This document shows, in pieces, positions 37,517 through 48,529 of a stretch of DNA of 64,000 nt. The position numbers and the translations under genes are program-made. Position 1 is the stretch's first letter. Every line of letters starts with the position of its first letter. The notes beneath the pieces are model-generated. The model had not been told where the DNA came from. It did not search any database and saw nothing but the letters and a program-made list of their open reading frames with translations. The DNA comes from Cupriavidus pauculus (lineage in GTDB: Bacteria > Pseudomonadota > Gammaproteobacteria > Burkholderiales > Burkholderiaceae): the NCBI RefSeq assembly GCF_022179805.1, contig NZ_BPUO01000006.1, positions 310,001 to 374,000 on the forward strand. Direction: 5' to 3'.

Positions 37517-37704
37517 GCATCGCTGAATCGTTCAAACCCTCTCCTCTCTTGCCTTGTCCAATGGCTCTTTTCTGACATTGAGCCGTGAACGAGTGTATCA
37601 GTTTCAGTGTCGATTCCGGCATTATCTCGCTATCTTCGCCACATCAATTACAAAAAATGCAGCGTCATGGCTGCTCAAACCCGACCATTGACTTATGGTT
37701 GATC

Positions 37705-37725
37705 TGTAACTACCATAGTTTCACA
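37705..37725 (+). promoter_or_regulatory. Operator-like element upstream of the Rrf2 regulator gene
   Basis: This 21-bp element reads TGT, then the inverted repeat AACTA-CCA-TAGTT, then TCACA. It ends 13 bases before the regulator start. A near-identical element occurs before the reductase gene (38189-38209). Shared position and symmetry suggest binding by the Rrf2-family protein and autoregulation. Confidence 0.65.
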
Positions 37726-37738
37726 TTGAGATTTCCGC

Positions 37739-38173
37739 ATGAGCACCAGCAGCCGGTTTGCCGTCGCCGTCCATATTCTCACCCTGCTTGCGCAGACTGA
37801 AGGTCCGGTACCGTCGTCGATGATCGCCGGAAGCGTGGGGACCAACCCCGCGCTGATCCGCCGCATGATCGGTGCGCTGACCGAGGCCGGGTTCGTGGCC
37901 ACGACGATGGGCAGCACCGGCGGCGCAACGCTGGCGCGGCCGGCATCGGACATCACGCTGCTTGAGGTGTTCCGTGCCACCGAGACCACGGCACTGATCA
38001 CGCTGCACCAGAGCGCGCCAAATCCGGCCTGCATGGTCGGCCGTGAGATCACGGGCGCACTGCAGGTCGTGGCCGACCGTGCGCAGGCAGCCATGGACGC
38101 ATCGCTCGCGGAAATCACGATTGCCAGCATGCTCGGCGAAGTCGAGCATGCCGCCCGGCGCCGCAAGCGCTGA
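37739..38173 (+). CDS. Rrf2 family transcriptional regulator
   Basis: The 144-residue protein starts with the Rrf2 winged-helix pattern: SSRFAVAVHILTLLAQTEG, GSVGTNPALIRRMIGALTEAG and STGGATLARPASDITLLEV. It has one cysteine (in NPACMVG) and lacks the three-cysteine cluster of IscR and NsrR, so it is unlikely to bind an Fe-S cluster. It resembles the YwnA-type branch that senses other signals. It is followed 61 bp later by an NAD(P)-binding reductase gene with a matching operator, the likely target. Confidence 0.88.
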   Translation: MSTSSRFAVAVHILTLLAQTEGPVPSSMIAGSVGTNPALIRRMIGALTEAGFVATTMGSTGGATLARPASDITLLEVFRATETTALITLHQSAPNPACMVGREITGALQVVADRAQAAMDASLAEITIASMLGEVEHAARRRKR

Positions 38174-38188
38174 TTTTTTACCCCAATG

Positions 38189-38209
38189 TGTAACCACCTT
38201 GGTTTCACA
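38189..38209 (+). promoter_or_regulatory. Second copy of the Rrf2-associated operator, before the reductase gene
   Basis: It reads TGT, then AACCA-CCT-TGGTT, then TCACA. Sixteen of its 21 positions equal the first copy (37705-37725), and the changes keep the inverted repeat paired (AACTA/TAGTT became AACCA/TGGTT). It ends 25 bases before the reductase start. Confidence 0.65.
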
Positions 38210-38234
38210 TAAAAACTTGCCGGAAGGAATCACC

Positions 38235-38846
38235 ATGAAAATCGCGATTATTGGCGCCACAGGTAATGTTGGCAGCCGCCTGACCGACGAAGCCCTGCGC
38301 CGTGGCCATACCGTGGCCGCACTGGCCCGCCACGCGTCGGCACTGCCTGCACGCGACGGCGTGACGGCCCACGACGTCGACGTCGCCGATAACCAGGCCC
38401 TGGCTGCAGCCTTGCGCGGCAACGACGTCGCCATCAGCACCGTGCGCTTCCTGCAGACCACCGCCGGACAGATCGTCGCGGCCGTCAAGGCAGCCGGCAT
38501 CCGCCGCCTGCTGGTGGTGGGTGGCGCGGGCAGCCTCTACGTGGCGCCAGGCTTGCAGTTGGTGGATACGCCGACCTTCCCCGATGCCTACAAGGCGGAA
38601 GCCTCGGCTGGCCGGGATTTTCTCGATGCATTGCGCGGCGAAACGCAACTGGACTGGACGTTCCTCTCGCCGTCCGCGCTGTTCACGCCTGGCGAGCGTA
38701 CGGGCAAATTCCGTCTTGGGCGCGATGAGCTGCTCACTGCCGCCGACGGCAAGAGCTGGATCTCGATGGAAGACTATGCGATTGCGATGCTCGACGAAAT
38801 CGAGCAGGCGAAGCATGTGCGGGAGAGGTTCACGGTGGGGTATTGA
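38235..38846 (+). CDS. NAD(P)-binding oxidoreductase, NmrA/SDR-like
   Basis: The 203-residue protein begins MKIAIIGATGNVGSRLTDEA, a Rossmann GxxGxxG nucleotide-binding start typical of atypical short-chain dehydrogenases (NAD(P)H-binding family). Other family segments are LLVVGGAGSL and DWTFLSPSALF. AAGGAA precedes the start. Family members act as reductases or redox-sensing proteins; the substrate is unknown. The preceding operator links it to the neighbouring Rrf2 regulator. The frame upstream of the chosen ATG lies in the regulator gene and is not used. Confidence 0.88.
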   Translation: MKIAIIGATGNVGSRLTDEALRRGHTVAALARHASALPARDGVTAHDVDVADNQALAAALRGNDVAISTVRFLQTTAGQIVAAVKAAGIRRLLVVGGAGSLYVAPGLQLVDTPTFPDAYKAEASAGRDFLDALRGETQLDWTFLSPSALFTPGERTGKFRLGRDELLTAADGKSWISMEDYAIAMLDEIEQAKHVRERFTVGY

Positions 38847-38870
38847 TGGCCTGAACGACCACCAGACAGG

Positions 38871-38995
38871 CTCCCCTCTCCCGCACGGCGGGAGAGGGGT
38901 TGGGGGTGAGGGTTCAGTGGTTCAAATTGCCAATTGTCGGCAAGCAGAACCGCTCTGCCCTCACCCCCAGTCCCTCTCCCATGGGGAGAGGGGAG
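38871..38995. repeat. Large inverted repeat (REP/MITE-like) between convergent genes
   Basis: The left arm (38871-38912) and right arm (38958-38995) are inverted copies of one unit: CTCCCCTCTCCC, a short spacer, GGGAGAGGG and then GGGGGTGAGGG. Each arm also folds alone as a hairpin. It sits between the ends of the reductase and phosphoribosyltransferase genes, where it could act as a two-way terminator. Such CTCTCCC-rich palindromes are common dispersed elements in proteobacteria. Confidence 0.7.
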
Positions 38996-39012
38996 AAAAC
39001 CAGCGGCAATGC

Positions 39013-39582
39013 TTAAGCAGCGCTGTCGTCGTCCAGCAGGCTGGCGCGCTTGCCGCGCTTGAGCCAGGCGGCCAGGTTATGCGGGCGGAGCGTGTCGTAC
39101 TCCTCGAACGGCTGGTGAATCCACGGATTCGACGGCAGGAACGTCACGTGATAGTCGGGCTCCACCTTCGAGCAGGCCTTGTACCAGAGCACGGCCGAAC
39201 GGACTTCGGTCACGGCCGGATAGCGCTCTTGCAGGTGACGGCCCACGCGTTCCAGCGTGATACCGGAGTCGACCAGGTCATCGACCAGCAGGATCTTGCC
39301 CGACAGGTCGCCGCGCGTCATCGTGATGTACTGGGCGATGTCGAGATCGCCCTGCTGCGTGCCGGCGGCTTCACGGTACGAGCTGGTGGCCAGGATGGCC
39401 AGCGGCACATCAAAAATGCGCGACATCTGGTCACCCACGCGCAGGCCACCACGGGCCAGGCACAGGATCTTGTCGAACTTCCAGCCCGACTCGTGCACGT
39501 TCAGCGCCAGGCGTGCGACCAGGCGGTGGTAGTCATCCCAGGAGACCCACAGGTTCTCCTCGTCATTGGTAGGCAGGTTCAT
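39013..39582 (-). CDS. Phosphoribosyltransferase family protein
   Basis: The 189-residue protein has the PRPP-binding motif ILLVDDLVDSGIT and an upstream loop CLARGGLRVGD, the type I phosphoribosyltransferase fold. The family closest in pattern is xanthine/hypoxanthine phosphoribosyltransferase-like. It would join a purine base to PRPP. It follows purA by 135 bp on the same strand, consistent with purine salvage next to purine synthesis. The exact base used is not determined. Confidence 0.88.
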   Translation of the reverse strand: MNLPTNDEENLWVSWDDYHRLVARLALNVHESGWKFDKILCLARGGLRVGDQMSRIFDVPLAILATSSYREAAGTQQGDLDIAQYITMTRGDLSGKILLVDDLVDSGITLERVGRHLQERYPAVTEVRSAVLWYKACSKVEPDYHVTFLPSNPWIHQPFEEYDTLRPHNLAAWLKRGKRASLLDDDSAA

Positions 39583-39717
39583 GGCGTCTTTTCTTCAAAT
39601 GGCCACATCATTGGCCAGTGGATAAAGCATCGGCCCGCAGATCGCGGGCCGAATGGCTTTTGTGAGGCCGCGGCACTCATGGCGCCACGGTCATGCTCAC
39701 GGGATATTTCCGTCGCT

Positions 39718-41079
<1,362 letters not shown>

Positions 41080-41250
41080 TTAAAAACGTATTCTACTCTC
41101 GTTGTTCGACGGATCCGGGTTTTCACGAGTCCATGTCACAGACGATTGCAATCCATTCCGGGCGATCATAGGCCACCACGGGCAGCAAGCGTCATTCGAG
41201 AGCAAGCGGAATACGCCGGCACGGAACGGCCGGCGCGGGAAATCAGGGGT

Positions 41251-42402
41251 TCAGCGCGGCAGTACCACCCACGCATCGCCCTGGCGCTGCAACTGCCGGT
41301 CGCACTTGAACTCGTCCAGTTCATGCGTATGGCCCGGCAGCGACTGGATCACGATCTCGCCACCGGCACGCAGCGAAGCAATCGTCGTACGCAAGGCGGG
41401 ATCAGCGTCCCACGGGGCGAAGATCGCCTGGGCACGCACTTCCACGGGCGACAGTGCCGCCACCTCGCGCAGGTCCAGCGAGAACCCCGTGGCCGGACGC
41501 GCGCGGCCGAATGCCTCGCCCACCTTGTCATAGCGGCCGCCACGTGCCACGTAGTTCGGCAAACCCGAAACGTAGGCAGTGAACATCACGCCACTGTGAT
41601 AGTGGTAACCGCGCAAGTCGGACAGATCGATATTCACGCTGGCGCCACGCACCTGACCCGCCAGTGCAGCCAGCTCGTCGAGCGCACGGCCAATCGCAGG
41701 GCTTGCTGGCAACGTCGCACGCGCACGATCAATCACTTCGATGCCGCCATACAGCGTCGGCAGCGCCAGCAGCGCATTGCGTTCGGTATCGGGCAGTCCG
41801 TGCGTCAGTTCGCGCAGCGCCGGCACATCCTTGGTTTCCAGCGCGGCGAACATGGCGTCCTCAATCTGGCGCACCGACGGCAAGGCCGACAGCAGCGCTT
41901 CGAGAATGCCTGCATGGCACAGGTCCAGCCGGATCTCCGACAAACCAGCGGCCTGCAGCGCGGCCAGCATCAGCTCCTGGATCTCGACATCCGCCTCCAG
42001 GCCGGCATGGCCGTAGATCTCGGCGCCGATCTGGATGGGTTCACGCGTGGCGTGGAAGCCAGCCGGCCGCGCGTGCAGCACGTTGCCGGCATAGCACAGG
42101 CGCGTCACGCCAGGACGATTCAGCAAGTGCGCATCGATACGCGCCACTTGCGGCGTGATATCGGCGCGCAGGCCCATCGTGCGGCCGGAAAGCTGGTCCA
42201 CCAGCTTCAGCGTGCGCAGGTCCAGGTCATGGCCAGTACCGGTCAGCAACGACTCCAGGTACTCGAGCATCGGGGGCATGACCAGCTCGTAGCCATAGGT
42301 GCGGAACAGGTCCAGCATGCGGCGGCGCAGTTCTTCGATCTTGCGCGCTTCCGACGGCAGGACGTCGGCAATGTTTTCGGGCAGGAGCCAGCGGTTGGAC
42401 AT
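41251..42402 (-). CDS. hisZ: ATP phosphoribosyltransferase regulatory subunit
   Basis: The 383-residue protein resembles class II histidyl-tRNA synthetase in its core: [19 protein letters not shown] at the start, then [17 protein letters not shown] (here [12 protein letters not shown]) and [20 protein letters not shown]. It lacks the C-terminal anticodon-binding domain of HisS, which fits HisZ. HisZ pairs with the short HisG to make the first enzyme of histidine synthesis and gives it feedback control. True HisS is separately encoded at 50439-51797, which supports this call. Confidence 0.93.
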   Translation of the reverse strand: MSNRWLLPENIADVLPSEARKIEELRRRMLDLFRTYGYELVMPPMLEYLESLLTGTGHDLDLRTLKLVDQLSGRTMGLRADITPQVARIDAHLLNRPGVTRLCYAGNVLHARPAGFHATREPIQIGAEIYGHAGLEADVEIQELMLAALQAAGLSEIRLDLCHAGILEALLSALPSVRQIEDAMFAALETKDVPALRELTHGLPDTERNALLALPTLYGGIEVIDRARATLPASPAIGRALDELAALAGQVRGASVNIDLSDLRGYHYHSGVMFTAYVSGLPNYVARGGRYDKVGEAFGRARPATGFSLDLREVAALSPVEVRAQAIFAPWDADPALRTTIASLRAGGEIVIQSLPGHTHELDEFKCDRQLQRQGDAWVVLPR

Positions 42403-42458
42403 GGGGTCTCTTCTATCAATTTCCTGGCTGGACGGATGCGTTCCCCCCCCAGCCGGAC

Positions 42459-42480
42459 AAAACCCCGGCGGACCGGGGTT
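42459..42480 (-). terminator. Stem-loop with T-run between hflC and hisZ
   Basis: Read on the minus strand, AACCCCGG (42480-42473) pairs with CCGGGGTT (42468-42461), followed by TTTTG. It lies about 63 bases after the hflC stop, so it may limit read-through into hisZ. Confidence 0.55.
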
Positions 42481-42543
42481 CTGTCGAATGTTGCGTTTCG
42501 GGGGCCCCGGCCTGGCTGGGGCGCCCGGTGCGCGCCGTGGGCG

Positions 42544-43446
42544 CTACTTCTTGCCGCTCGCCGCAGCCGGCGCGGTATTGCCGCCAGCCGACCGCATGTA
42601 GCGGAAGAAGTCGGAGTTCGGCTCCAGCACCATCACGTTGCCCTTGTCGCGGAACGTATTCCGGTAGGCTTCCATGCTGCGCCAGAACTGGGCGAAGTTC
42701 GGATCCTTGCCAAACGCGTCGGCATAGAGCTGCGACGCCTTGGCATCGCCCTCACCCTTCACGATCTGCGCGTCACGGTAGGCTTCGGCCAGCACCACTT
42801 CGCGCTGACGATCGGCATCGGCACGGATTTTCTCACCTTCGGCGGCGCCCGTCGAACGCAGTTCGTTGGCCACGCGCTTGCGCTCGGCCTCCATGCGGCG
42901 ATAGACCGACTCGCTGATCGCGGGCAGCAGGTCCACGCGCTTCAGGCGCACATCCAGGATTTCGACGCCCACGGATTGCGCGTACTCGGTCATGCCGACG
43001 CGAATGTTCTGCATGACCTTGTCGCGCTCGCCAGCCACAACGTCGGCCACCGTGCGCTTGCCGAATTCCTCGCGCGCCACGGCGTCGATACGCTGCGTCA
43101 TGCGGTCCTGCGCGCCTCGCACGTTGCCGGCGAATGCCACGAAGAACTTGCGCGGATCGGTAATGCGCCATTTGACGAACCAGTCCACCACCATCGACTT
43201 CTTCTCGGCGGTCAGGAATCGCTCGCTGGCGGCCACGTCGATCGTCTGCAGGCGACGATCCATGAACACCACGTTCTGCAGCGGCGGCGGCAGCTTGAAA
43301 TGCAGGCCCGGTTCGCGAACCACCTGCTTGATCTCGCCGAACGCGAAGACCACCGCGTACTGGCGCTGGTCCACCACGAACAGCATCGACGACACAACGG
43401 CCAGCAGGATAAACAGGCCAATGGCAAAGGAAATCAGTCGGTTCAT
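42544..43446 (-). CDS. hflC: HflC, SPFH-domain modulator of FtsH protease
   Basis: The 300-residue protein has one N-terminal membrane segment (about 5-24) and a Band 7/SPFH domain with QRQYAVVFAFGEIKQVV and ESVYRRMEAERKRVANELRS. With HflK it forms a large periplasm-facing assembly around the membrane protease FtsH and tunes its degradation of membrane proteins. It follows hflK by 11 bp. The C-terminus ends in an Ala/Gly/Lys-rich tail. Confidence 0.95.
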   Translation of the reverse strand: MNRLISFAIGLFILLAVVSSMLFVVDQRQYAVVFAFGEIKQVVREPGLHFKLPPPLQNVVFMDRRLQTIDVAASERFLTAEKKSMVVDWFVKWRITDPRKFFVAFAGNVRGAQDRMTQRIDAVAREEFGKRTVADVVAGERDKVMQNIRVGMTEYAQSVGVEILDVRLKRVDLLPAISESVYRRMEAERKRVANELRSTGAAEGEKIRADADRQREVVLAEAYRDAQIVKGEGDAKASQLYADAFGKDPNFAQFWRSMEAYRNTFRDKGNVMVLEPNSDFFRYMRSAGGNTAPAAASGKK

Positions 43447-43457
43447 GACGGGTCTCC

Positions 43458-44807
43458 TTAGCGAACGTCGCGGTCGCGGTTACGCATCGACTCACGCGAA
43501 CGGATGTCTTGCGTGGGCGTGTCCGGTGTGGCCGGCACGTTCGCGCCAGCGGCTGCCGGCGGCGCGGACGGCGACTGGACCTGGGTCATCAGCTTGTCCA
43601 GCGGCAGGTACAGCAGGTTATTGCCCGCCTTGGCATCGACCAGGATCTTGTTCGTGTTGCTGTAAATCTGCTGCATGGTCTCCAGATAGATACGATCGCG
43701 CGTGACCTGCGGCGCCTTGGCATATTCGGTCTGCACCGAGCGGAAGCGTGCCGAATCACCCTCGGCTTGCGCCACCACCTTCGCGCGGTAGGCTTCGGAT
43801 TCTTCCTTCAGGCGCGCGGCGGTACCCCGGGCGCGCGGCAGGATGTCGTTGGCATAGGCCTGACCTTCGCTGATCGCACGCTCGCGATCCTGGCTGGCCT
43901 TGTTCACGTCGTCGAACGCGGCCTGCACCTGCTCGGGCGGCTGCACGCTCTGGACGTTGACCGAGATCACGCGGATACCGGTCTTGTATGCCGTCAGGAT
44001 CGACTGGATCGACTTGGCCAGTCCCTGCGCGATCTGCTCGCGGTTCTCGTAGAGCACGGCGTCCATCTTGTTGCGGCCGACGATCTCACGCACGGACGTC
44101 TCGGCGGCCTGCGTCACGAGTTCTTCGTCGCCGCCACGATCGGTCTTGTTGTAGAACAGGAATTCGCTGGCGTCCTGGATGTCGTACTGGACCGTGAACC
44201 GGACGTCGATGATGTTCTCGTCCTGCGTGAGCATCGACGAGTCCTTCAGGTTGCTGTCCTTGATCGACGTGGAACGCCCGACTTCCACCGAACGCACGGC
44301 CGACAGGTTCACCACCTCGGCCGACTGGATCGGCCACGGCGCGCGCCAGTTGATGCCGGGGCCCGTCGAGTACTTGAACTTGCCGAACTGCAGGATCACG
44401 GCGGTCTGCCCTTCCTGCACCATGAAGAAGCCACTGGCCAGCCAGATGCCGACCACGGCCGCCACGATCACGCCGATGCCGACGTTCGAGCCCTTGCCCG
44501 ACGGGCGCGAGCCAAAGCCATTGCCCTGGCCGCCACCGCCATTGTCCTTGCGACCCAGCAGGCCGCTCAACCGGCGGTTGAAATCGCGCCAGAGCTCGTC
44601 CAGGTCGGGCGGACCGTCCTGCTGCGGCCGCTGGTTCTGCTGGCGGCTCTTGTCCTTGTCTTCATCGTCCTGTCCGTTACGACCCCAACGCGGGTCGTTC
44701 AACGAGAAGATGGCGCGCAGGCGCGGCCAGCGTGCAAGCCGCGCAGCGCGGCTGCCTGGCACGAAGTGCGAGTCAGGATTCCGAGGGAACAGGGGCATGT
44801 AGGGCAC
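43458..44807 (-). CDS. hflK: HflK, SPFH-domain modulator of FtsH protease
   Basis: Up to 449 residues from the GTG at 44807; an ATG three codons later (44798) is equally possible. A cytosolic region rich in Asp, Gln and Gly (about 45-105) comes before one membrane segment (IGVIVAAVVGIWLASGFFMV). An SPFH domain follows, with VQEGQTAVILQFG, DVNKASQDRERAISEGQAYA and ARGTAARLKEESEAYRAKVV. It partners HflC in the FtsH complex. The first 36 residues before FSLNDPRWG are longer than in many homologues. Confidence 0.94.
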   Translation of the reverse strand: MPYMPLFPRNPDSHFVPGSRAARLARWPRLRAIFSLNDPRWGRNGQDDEDKDKSRQQNQRPQQDGPPDLDELWRDFNRRLSGLLGRKDNGGGGQGNGFGSRPSGKGSNVGIGVIVAAVVGIWLASGFFMVQEGQTAVILQFGKFKYSTGPGINWRAPWPIQSAEVVNLSAVRSVEVGRSTSIKDSNLKDSSMLTQDENIIDVRFTVQYDIQDASEFLFYNKTDRGGDEELVTQAAETSVREIVGRNKMDAVLYENREQIAQGLAKSIQSILTAYKTGIRVISVNVQSVQPPEQVQAAFDDVNKASQDRERAISEGQAYANDILPRARGTAARLKEESEAYRAKVVAQAEGDSARFRSVQTEYAKAPQVTRDRIYLETMQQIYSNTNKILVDAKAGNNLLYLPLDKLMTQVQSPSAPPAAAGANVPATPDTPTQDIRSRESMRNRDRDVR

Positions 44808-44903
44808 GGGTCCGGGAAAGTTGGAACAGGGGGATTCTAGCAGCCATCTTGATCACTTTTGCTCAAAATCCCCAATCGGGGCGCCATTCACAGCGAACGA
44901 CGA

Positions 44904-46193
44904 TCAGTTCGGGCCGTTTGCGGGCCGATCCGGGTCGCTTTCGCCGCCTTCGACGCCCTCCTCGCCTGCATCGAGGCCGGCGGCGGCGAGGTCGTCGCCA
45001 TCGAGGTCGTCATCGGTCGCCGACGGCGGAATTCCGTCCAGCCGCGGATCGTACGGATCCGGCTCGGCGGGCCGCGATGCCAGCCACTGGGCGACTTCGA
45101 CCAGGGCCTCTCGCAGGCCGTCGAGGCCCAGGCCGTCGCGCGCCGACAGGAAAACCTTCGTGGGCACGCCGTCCTCGTTGCGCTCGATGCGCGGCCCCTG
45201 CTCCAGCAGTTCGGGTGCCGCGTCGATCTTGTTCATGACCACGATCTGCGGAATGTCCGACGCGTTGATTTCGGCCAGCACGCGGTTCACCTGCTCGATC
45301 TGCTCGTGACGCACGGTGCTCGACGCATCCACCACGTGCAGCAGCAGATCGGCGTGCACGGTTTCGTCCAGCGTGGCACGGAACGCCGCCACCAGTTGCG
45401 TCGGCAGGTCACGGATGAAGCCGACCGTGTCGGACAGTACCACGTTGCCCAGACCGTCCAGGAACAGGCGGCGCGAGGTGGTATCGAGCGTGGCGAACAA
45501 CTGGTCCGCCGCGTACGCACGTGCCTTGGTCAGCGCGTTGAACAGCGTCGATTTGCCGGCGTTGGTATAGCCGACCAGCGAAATGCTCAGTGTGTCATTG
45601 CGCGCGCGGGCGCGGCGCTGGGTGTGGTGCTGGCGCTGCAACCGCGCCAGATCGGACTTGAGCCGCTTGGCACGATCATCGAGCATCCGGCGGTCCAGTT
45701 CGAGTTGGCGCTCGCCGGGGCCGCCGCGCATGCCGATACCGCCCTTCTGGCGCTCCAGGTGGCTCCACGCCCGCACCAGGCGCGACGCCTGGTATTGCAC
45801 CTGCGCCAGCTCCACCTGAACCTTGCCCACGTGGCTTTGCGCCCGCTGGCCGAAGATATCGAGGATCAGGCCGGTACGGTCGATCACGTGGCGGCTCAAA
45901 AAGCGTTCGAGATTACGTTGCTGGGCCGGGCTCAACGCATGGTTGAACACGACCACGTCGGCATCCAGCGCGTCCGCCGCTTCCTTGAGCTCCTCCGCCT
46001 TGCCCGAACCGATGAACAGCGCCGGATCGGGCCGCGAGCGCTTGCCCGTCAGCGTGTGCACGGGCACAGAGCCGGCCGTGCTGGTCAGCAGCGCCAGTTC
46101 GGAAAGGCTTTCCTGGAAATCATGCTTGCCGAAATCCACGCCGACGAGAATCGCGCGTGAAGGATCGGTCTGGGAGGTAGCTCTGGATTGCAA
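44904..46193 (-). CDS. hflX: Ribosome-associated GTPase HflX
   Basis: The 429-residue protein has an N-terminal HflX domain (GSGKAEEL, VVFNHALSPAQQRNLE) with a coiled segment, then a G domain. The G domain has the P-loop GYTNAGKSTLFNAL, switch DTVGFIRDLP and NKID. HflX binds the 50S subunit and splits stalled ribosomes under stress. It lies between hfq and hflK, the standard order. The C-terminal 50 residues are acidic and variable. Confidence 0.95.
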   Translation of the reverse strand: MQSRATSQTDPSRAILVGVDFGKHDFQESLSELALLTSTAGSVPVHTLTGKRSRPDPALFIGSGKAEELKEAADALDADVVVFNHALSPAQQRNLERFLSRHVIDRTGLILDIFGQRAQSHVGKVQVELAQVQYQASRLVRAWSHLERQKGGIGMRGGPGERQLELDRRMLDDRAKRLKSDLARLQRQHHTQRRARARNDTLSISLVGYTNAGKSTLFNALTKARAYAADQLFATLDTTSRRLFLDGLGNVVLSDTVGFIRDLPTQLVAAFRATLDETVHADLLLHVVDASSTVRHEQIEQVNRVLAEINASDIPQIVVMNKIDAAPELLEQGPRIERNEDGVPTKVFLSARDGLGLDGLREALVEVAQWLASRPAEPDPYDPRLDGIPPSATDDDLDGDDLAAAGLDAGEEGVEGGESDPDRPANGPN

Positions 46194-46429
46194 GCGAGGT
46201 GGACGCGATGCGCCGGAAAATGGGTTGATGGGGTGGAAACGCGACGGCCTAATGTCGAGACAATGGCGGGCCGGACTGCGGCAACCTGTCGCACACCACC
46301 GGAAAACTCGTGGGCGGACGCAGGCTCGATCGGCAACCGGGTGCGGAGGGTGTGGCCCGTTCAGCGCGGCGCTGGCGGGTCAGGCCGAAAAACAGCTGGG
46401 ATTGAATCTGGGACGGGAACGTGCAGCGT

Positions 46430-46455
46430 GACGGCCGCATGCGGATGCGGCCGTC
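46430..46455. terminator. Stem-loop after hfq
   Basis: GACGGCCGCAT and ATGCGGCCGTC are exact reverse complements around a four-base loop, 16 bases after the hfq stop. No T-run follows, so it may be an mRNA 3'-end stabiliser or partial terminator. Confidence 0.5.
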
Positions 46456-46471
46456 CATCAACGAGGAAAAA

Positions 46472-46711
46472 TCAGCCCTCGGTAGAATCATCCACACGGA
46501 AGTTGACGGCACGCGCCGGCACAACGGTGGAAATCGCATGCTTGTACACCATTTGCGTCACGGTGTTGCGCAGCAGAACGACGTACTGGTCAAACGACTC
46601 GATATTGCCTTGCAGCTTGATGCCATTGACGAGGTAGATGGAAACCGGCACGTGCTCTTTGCGCAGCGCGTTCAGGAACGGGTCTTGTAGCAATTGCCCT
46701 TTGTTGCTCAT
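46472..46711 (-). CDS. hfq: RNA chaperone Hfq
   Basis: Starting at ATG 46711 gives 79 residues: [19 protein letters not shown], then [20 protein letters not shown] and the Sm2 motif [12 protein letters not shown]. It forms a hexameric ring that pairs small RNAs with messages. The short form without a long C-terminal tail is usual in this group. The frame is open for four codons upstream, but this start is the conserved one. The region upstream to der (about 209 bp) presumably holds its promoter. Confidence 0.97.
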   Translation of the reverse strand: MSNKGQLLQDPFLNALRKEHVPVSIYLVNGIKLQGNIESFDQYVVLLRNTVTQMVYKHAISTVVPARAVNFRVDDSTEG

Positions 46712-46920
46712 GGCACACTCCAAAATTATAGATTTAGTGATGGATCATGGGGACGACAGCCCCCGGTTCAAGTCAGTTGGCGCAAAAACGCGCCAGAAAA
46801 AAGATCAAAACGGTACCAAGCTGGCATCAACGCGCAGGGCTCCCCCTGCTACCGTGAATTTAGCCGCAGTTCCAAACGAACGCAAACGAAACTTCGGACG
46901 AGGAACGGCACCTTTTGGGC

Positions 46921-48264
46921 TCAATCCTTCGATTCGGCGTACGGGTTTTTGTTCGTACGGAATTCGATGCGCAATGGCGTGCCCTTCAACTTGAAGGCGG
47001 TGCGGAACCGGTTTTCCAGGTAGCGCTTGTACGCGTCGGTCACGTTCTGCAGGCCGTTGCCATGGATAACAACGATCGGCGGATTGGAACCACCCTGGTG
47101 CGCGTAGCGCATCTTGGGGCGCGACACGCCGGCACGCTTCGGCTGCTGGAACTCCACGGCTTCCTGGAGCACCCGCGTCAGCTGCGGCGTCGGCAGCTTG
47201 ACCATCGCGGCGGCGTACGCATCGTCCACCGAGCGCAGCAGCGCGCCGATACCGCTACGTTCCCGGGCCGACACGTAGTGGACGTTCGCAAAGCTCAGAA
47301 ACTGCAGCTTGCGCTCCAGGTCGTGTTTCACGCGGTCGCGCTGATGGCCATCGAGGCCATCCCACTTGTTCACGCCCACCACCAGCGCACGGCCCGACTC
47401 CACGATGAAGCCGGCAATGTGCGCGTCCTGCTCGGAGATGTCCTGCTGGGCGTCGAGCAGCAGCACCACGACGTTGGCGTCGGCAATCGACTGCAGCGTC
47501 TTGACCACCGAGAATTTCTCGATGGCCTCGAACACCTTGCCGCGTTTGCGCAGGCCTGCGGTGTCGATCAGCGTATAAGGCTTGCCGCCACGCTCGAACT
47601 CCACGTAGATCGCATCGCGCGTGGTACCCGGCATGTCGAAAGCGATCACGCGCTCTTCGCCGATCAGTGTATTGACCAGCGTGGACTTGCCCACGTTCGG
47701 GCGCCCCACGATGGCAATCTTGGTGCCGCGCTGGCCACCGGCCACTTCCTCGGCCAGTTCCGGACGCTCCTGTACTGCCAGCTCCAGCGCCTCGTCGACG
47801 AGTTCGGCGACACCGTCGCCGTGCGAGGACGAAATCGCGTACGGATCGCCCATGCCCAGCTCGTAGAAGTCGGCGGCCACGGACGTGTACTTCATGCCCT
47901 CGGCCTTGTTGACCGCCAGCATGATGCGGCGGCCGGTCTTGCGCAGGTAGTCGGCGATCACGCGGTCCTGCGGCGCCAGCCCCAGGCGGCCATCCACCAG
48001 GAAGATCACGACGTCTGCCTCGACCACGGCCTGGCGCGTCTGCTTGGCCATCTCGGCAACGATGCCGTCCTTGGCCACCGGCTCGAAGCCGCCCGTGTCG
48101 ATCGCGATAAACGGGCGTTCGCCGATACGGCCCTCACCATAGTGGCGGTCCCGTGTCAGGCCCGGCAGGTCGGCGACAAGAGCGTCGCGCGAGCGGGTCA
48201 TGCGATTGAATAGCGTCGACTTGCCCACATTGGGGCGGCCGACGATTGCGATAACTGGTTTCAT
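46921..48264 (-). CDS. der: Ribosome biogenesis GTPase Der (EngA)
   Basis: Starting at ATG 48264 gives 447 residues; 23 upstream codons are open but not conserved. Two G domains in tandem define Der: [14 protein letters not shown] near the start and [14 protein letters not shown] near residue 190, with DTGGFEP and DTAGLRKRG switch regions. A KH-like C-terminal domain follows. Der is needed for 50S subunit assembly. It is followed by hfq in the same direction. Confidence 0.97.
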   Translation of the reverse strand: MKPVIAIVGRPNVGKSTLFNRMTRSRDALVADLPGLTRDRHYGEGRIGERPFIAIDTGGFEPVAKDGIVAEMAKQTRQAVVEADVVIFLVDGRLGLAPQDRVIADYLRKTGRRIMLAVNKAEGMKYTSVAADFYELGMGDPYAISSSHGDGVAELVDEALELAVQERPELAEEVAGGQRGTKIAIVGRPNVGKSTLVNTLIGEERVIAFDMPGTTRDAIYVEFERGGKPYTLIDTAGLRKRGKVFEAIEKFSVVKTLQSIADANVVVLLLDAQQDISEQDAHIAGFIVESGRALVVGVNKWDGLDGHQRDRVKHDLERKLQFLSFANVHYVSARERSGIGALLRSVDDAYAAAMVKLPTPQLTRVLQEAVEFQQPKRAGVSRPKMRYAHQGGSNPPIVVIHGNGLQNVTDAYKRYLENRFRTAFKLKGTPLRIEFRTNKNPYAESKD

Positions 48265-48448
48265 GCAATAAATGGAAACAGCGGGCGGACTATGAAGTCC
48301 CCCCGCAATTCCGGAGTCATGTTGATCCGACAACCACCGTGTTCATCCACGGCTGGCCGCTTTTCCTGTCGGGCGGAAACGGAACCGATTTCCCGTTTCC
48401 CATTCCCTGTTGTTGGCACGACCAGGGATCATGCTACCGGATTGGCGA

Positions 48449-48473
48449 CGCCCATGCGACAGGGGCATGGGCG
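48449..48473. terminator. Stem-loop between bamB and der
   Basis: CGCCCATGC (48449-48457) pairs with GCATGGGCG (48465-48473) around a seven-base loop. It lies in the 265-bp gap between the bamB stop and the der start, a region with no other recognisable gene. Without a T-run it is a weak terminator candidate. Confidence 0.4.
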
Positions 48474-48529
48474 CGCTGCGTGCGCTTGCACGCTCTCGGT
48501 CGGCGCCGCATCGGGCGCCTTCCCGGCGA

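Noticed and set aside
42403..42543. A DUF2065 small membrane gene between hflC and hisZ
   Set aside because: Expected here in many relatives, but the gap is only 141 bp and contains a stem-loop, with no fitting frame.
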